Of a DNA stretch of 35,123 nucleotides, positions 32,941-35,123 are shown one piece after another (position 1 is the first letter of the stretch; the number at the start of each line of letters is the position of its first letter). Made by a program: the position numbers and the translations under genes. The notes beneath the pieces were generated by a model that saw nothing but the letters and a program-made list of their open reading frames with translations, ran no database searches and was not told where the DNA came from. Origin of the DNA: an uncultured Lewinella sp. (GTDB taxonomy: Bacteria; Bacteroidota; Bacteroidia; Chitinophagales; Saprospiraceae); assembly GCA_913057785.1 (NCBI GenBank), contig CAJXPD010000092.1, positions 1-35,123 of the forward strand, in the 5' to 3' direction.

Positions 32941-33048
32941 TTTATTGATCCCCAACATCTATCATATTAGGCCTAAAAAAAGGAAGTGAAAAAAATTTCG
33001 AGGGGGTGTAATATTTGACCGGTAGCAGCCACTAAACAAGAAAAAACT

Positions 33049-33528
33049 TTGAGTCAAGACTTTTACAGATTATCCATTCTACCCTATGCGGGCATCATCA
33101 TCAAAATATGCCGAGCATACACGCATACGCAAGAGGATTTCGAGGATTACTACCAAGAAGTATGCTTGCAAATATGGCGGAGCAAAGACAATTTTAAGAA
33201 GGAGTCAGAATGGGCAACTTGGGTCTACCGAATAGCTTTGAATGTTTGTTTGACACTGGTTAAAAAGAAAAGGATTACAACAGAATCTTACGATACCAAT
33301 ACACTTACGCCAAGCCAGCAAAATGACTATTCGTCCTCAAACAAAGAAGCCATAGACGCTCTATATACCGCCATCAAAAAACTATCAGCAATCGATCGAG
33401 CTGTAATCATACTGTACCTCGAAGAAAAGTCATACCAGGAGATCGCCCAAATTATGGGAACCAACCCCACTAATATTGGGGTCCGAATCAATCGAATTAA
33501 GAAACGTTTAAAAAATATCCTGCTTTGA
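33049..33528 (+). CDS. ECF-type RNA polymerase sigma factor
   Basis: The 159-residue protein has sigma region 2 (residues about 10-75: EDFEDYYQEVCLQIWRSKDNFKKESEWATWVYRIALN) and region 4 (about 105-159: LSAIDRAVIILYLEEKSYQEIAQIMGTNPTNIGVRINRIKKRLKNIL). Regions 1 and 3 are missing, as in extracytoplasmic-function sigma factors. No in-frame ATG exists between the upstream stop (33016) and region 2, so TTG at 33049 is the best start. It is followed by a four-helix membrane protein gene that may act as its anti-sigma factor. Stimulus and targets are unknown. Confidence 0.9.
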   Translation: MSQDFYRLSILPYAGIIIKICRAYTHTQEDFEDYYQEVCLQIWRSKDNFKKESEWATWVYRIALNVCLTLVKKKRITTESYDTNTLTPSQQNDYSSSNKEAIDALYTAIKKLSAIDRAVIILYLEEKSYQEIAQIMGTNPTNIGVRINRIKKRLKNILL

Positions 33529-33540
33529 GAAAACTCGTGG

Positions 33541-33574
33541 ATTTCATTATTGAATGTCTTTAAATACGAGCTTT
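33541..33574. repeat. Copy 2 of a 34-bp dispersed repeat
   Basis: Matches 12480-12513 at 30 of 34 positions. It lies between the sigma factor stop and the likely start of the next gene; the ATG inside it (33554) gives a 14-residue extension of that gene that the repeat probably creates. Confidence 0.6.
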
Positions 33575-33595
33575 CCAAAGCATCAAAAAAATAAC

Positions 33596-34252
33596 ATGGA
33601 AAAGTCAATTGAAAAAATTTGGAAGGAAGGATTTAAGAATGATACTTCATTCTCCATCCCCGAAATAACCGATATCAGCAGTCTCAAGTCCATCTACTTT
33701 GTCGATCAATTCAAAAAGACCTATAAGACGAATATTGTCTTACTAGTAGGTACGGCAGTCATTATCCTCTTCGCTTTTATCCTGGGCGATGTCCCATTTA
33801 TTGGGTTAATGATGTTCAGTCTATTCTCTGGCTTGGCCATTTTGGGTTATCGGGAATTGAATAAGCTACAAAAACTGAATCCTGGAACAAGCAACTATGA
33901 ATTCCTCAAAGCATTCGATAACTGGCTGAAAAACTTGCTGCACAAATTCTCAATGGTATATCGCATTCTAATCCCCTTGCTATTCATAGGCTTTGCTTTA
34001 GCCATTCTACAAACCAACTTCTTTGTCCCCTTCTTGGATGAAACTTTGCTTGAGCGTATTATAGGAGACTCCAGCCCTGCTATGATTGCAGGAATTCCCG
34101 TATGGTGGATGGTGAGTATTCTACTCATTGCAGTAGCACTGTCTTACTTTTCTACCCGTTTTTTCAAAATGGAAATGCGGTCCATTTATGGGGAACTCAT
34201 TGAGAAATTGGATAGAAGCTTAGTAGAGCTGGAAGAATTGCGAAGCGCGTAG
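33596..34252 (+). CDS. Membrane protein, possible anti-sigma partner
   Basis: The 218-residue protein starts MEKSIEKIWKEGFKNDTSFSIPEI, a soluble N-terminus of about 45 residues. Two membrane helices follow (NIVLLVGTAVIILFAFIL and FIGLMMFSLFSGLAILGY), then a loop, and two more (ILIPLLFIGFALAILQ and VWWMVSILLIAVALSYF), then a charged C-terminal tail (LIEKLDRSLVELEELRSA). It is not a zinc-containing anti-sigma of the usual kind, and no family is recognised. Its place directly after the ECF sigma gene suggests it holds that sigma at the membrane. The start at 33596 is preferred to the ATG at 33554, which lies inside a dispersed repeat. Confidence 0.7.
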   Translation: MEKSIEKIWKEGFKNDTSFSIPEITDISSLKSIYFVDQFKKTYKTNIVLLVGTAVIILFAFILGDVPFIGLMMFSLFSGLAILGYRELNKLQKLNPGTSNYEFLKAFDNWLKNLLHKFSMVYRILIPLLFIGFALAILQTNFFVPFLDETLLERIIGDSSPAMIAGIPVWWMVSILLIAVALSYFSTRFFKMEMRSIYGELIEKLDRSLVELEELRSA

Positions 34253-34258
34253 TTTAGC

Positions 34259-34309
34259 CTTTGACTCAGACACCGGAAGTCTTCGAAACTTCCGATGTCT
34301 GAGTCAAAG
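34259..34309. repeat. CTTCCGAAG-family hairpin, copy 3
   Basis: Arms 34259-34280 and 34288-34309 match at 21 of 22 positions around CTTCGAA. It begins seven bases after the membrane protein stop codon. Its inner part (CGGAAGT/ACTTCCG) is the family core; the outer part (CTTTGACTCAGAC) is specific to this copy. Confidence 0.75.
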
Positions 34310-34344
34310 AAGTTTTCTACCTTCAAGAGAAAAGCTGATTTGAT

Positions 34345-35058
34345 ATGATGTCAAAGCTATCCCAGCACCTAAGCTTCAAGCGTATCCTACTACTGGCATT
34401 GATAGGCTACCTCGCCTGGCGCTATTGGCCACAATCCGTTAAAAATAGACCTACGGATCAACCTATAGCCACTGTTCAAGGAAGCATTATGACCGATCCT
34501 GGAGACGGCCAAACTTATCAGGTCATAGAATTAGCCGACGGAAAAACTTGGATGGCGGAGAACCTGAACTATACCACAAAGGGAGGCGGCTCTTGGATTT
34601 ATCCAGATAAAGCCTATCCAGACAGTGTTGTAGAGGCTAATATCCACTACGGCCGTATGTATACTTGGGAAGCAGCGCAAAAAGCCTGTCCTAATGGATG
34701 GCACCTACCCTCCAACGAGGAATGGGAAGACATGACGGATGCCTACGGTGGCTTCGTACTTTCTTCCAATGCCGGAGATCGAGATACTGCCTATGAGGCT
34801 CTAATCCATGGAGGTTCCAGTGGGTTTAATGCACTGCTTGGGGGTTACTTCGACAATGATAACAACCCGGGCTTCGTCTATGTAAATAGGCGAGGATACT
34901 ATTGGACTAGTAGTGTAACTGAAAATCCGGAAGAATGGGAAATCGATGAGGCTGATGTCGGTATATGGGGGTATTTTTTTTATGCTTCAAGGAGAAGTTT
35001 ATATCGAGCCGGATTTGCTCGAAGTGATGGGTTCGCGGTGCGCTGTGTTAAGGATTAA
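34345..35058 (+). CDS. FISUMP-domain exported protein
   Basis: The 237-residue protein has an N-terminal membrane anchor (RILLLALIGYLAWRYW) and a FISUMP domain (Fibrobacter succinogenes major paralogous domain, about residues 45-237): DGKTWMAENLNY, YGRMYTWEAAQKACPNGWHLPSNEEWEDM, GGSSGFNALLGGYF, RRGYYWTSS, and the closing GFAVRCVKD. These domains are common on exported Bacteroidota and Fibrobacter proteins; their function is unknown, though cell-surface or structural roles are assumed. The ATG at 34345 is doubled (ATGATG). The gene is flanked on both sides by CTTCCGAAG-family hairpins. Confidence 0.9.
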   Translation: MMSKLSQHLSFKRILLLALIGYLAWRYWPQSVKNRPTDQPIATVQGSIMTDPGDGQTYQVIELADGKTWMAENLNYTTKGGGSWIYPDKAYPDSVVEANIHYGRMYTWEAAQKACPNGWHLPSNEEWEDMTDAYGGFVLSSNAGDRDTAYEALIHGGSSGFNALLGGYFDNDNNPGFVYVNRRGYYWTSSVTENPEEWEIDEADVGIWGYFFYASRRSLYRAGFARSDGFAVRCVKD

Positions 35059-35078
35059 TACTTACACTTTGGGCACTT

Positions 35079-35111
35079 AGACTTCCGAAATCTTGAAGAC
35101 TTCGGAAGTCT
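35079..35111. repeat. CTTCCGAAG-family hairpin, copy 4
   Basis: AGACTTCCGAAATCTT (35079-35094) pairs with AAGACTTCGGAAGTCT (35096-35111) at 15 of 16 positions. It begins 21 bases after the FISUMP stop codon; the window ends soon after. Confidence 0.75.
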
Positions 35112-35123
35112 GAATATCAAGAA

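Overview
The window looks like chromosomal DNA of a free-living Bacteroidota bacterium, probably near the Saprospiraceae/Lewinella group. Reasons: Bacteroidota-type promoters (TAnnTTTG) before two genes, weak or absent Shine-Dalgarno sequences, secreted lipoproteins with short signal peptides, a FISUMP-domain protein, an AraR/NrtR-type Nudix regulator, and an ECF sigma factor with a membrane partner. The placement is inference from gene families, not from a marker gene.

Layout. (1) 1-1151: the 3' end of a class III aminotransferase, then a REP-associated tyrosine transposase (RAYT) gene bracketed by two related long palindromes. (2) 1128-6273: a TetR regulator divergent from a 3-hydroxyacyl-CoA dehydrogenase and a fused isobutyryl-CoA mutase (icmF), with two operator-like palindromes between them. 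(3) 6305-7901 (-): a lipoprotein PQQ-type sugar dehydrogenase and a secreted SnoaL-like protein. (4) 8060-10866 (+): a small SWIM zinc-finger protein, a membrane acyltransferase and an M1-type peptidase. (5) 10935-12347 (-): a CstB-like persulfide dioxygenase-rhodanese. (6) 12892-20278: a sugar-oxidation locus with two ThuA proteins, one a 1138-residue fusion of ThuA, PQQ dehydrogenase, PKD, cytochrome c and a beta-sandwich. A degenerate Nudix regulator is divergent from it, and a secreted FAD oxidoreductase follows a MITE-like insertion. (7) 20417-22387 (+): PepSY membrane protein, exported methyltransferase, YdcF-like protein. (8) 22392-24237 (-): an AraC regulator broken by an in-frame TAG, and its SDR partner. 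(9) 24428-32057 (-): a probable long transcription unit of dinB, a small ORF, an error-prone-type dnaE, GNAT, serine hydrolase, AraC and a secreted protein. (10) 32090-32420: a mosaic of palindromic units. (11) 33049-35058 (+): ECF sigma factor, membrane protein and FISUMP protein.

No rRNA, tRNA, CRISPR array or phage module was recognised. The most unusual content is in the non-coding structure: the RAYT-palindrome element, a 134-bp MITE-like element with 8-bp direct repeats, a four-copy family of hairpins just after stop codons, the palindromic mosaic beside dinB, and the operator-like repeat over the Nudix regulator's start. Among proteins, the single-chain ThuA/PQQ/cytochrome c fusion and the apparently exported methyltransferase stand out.
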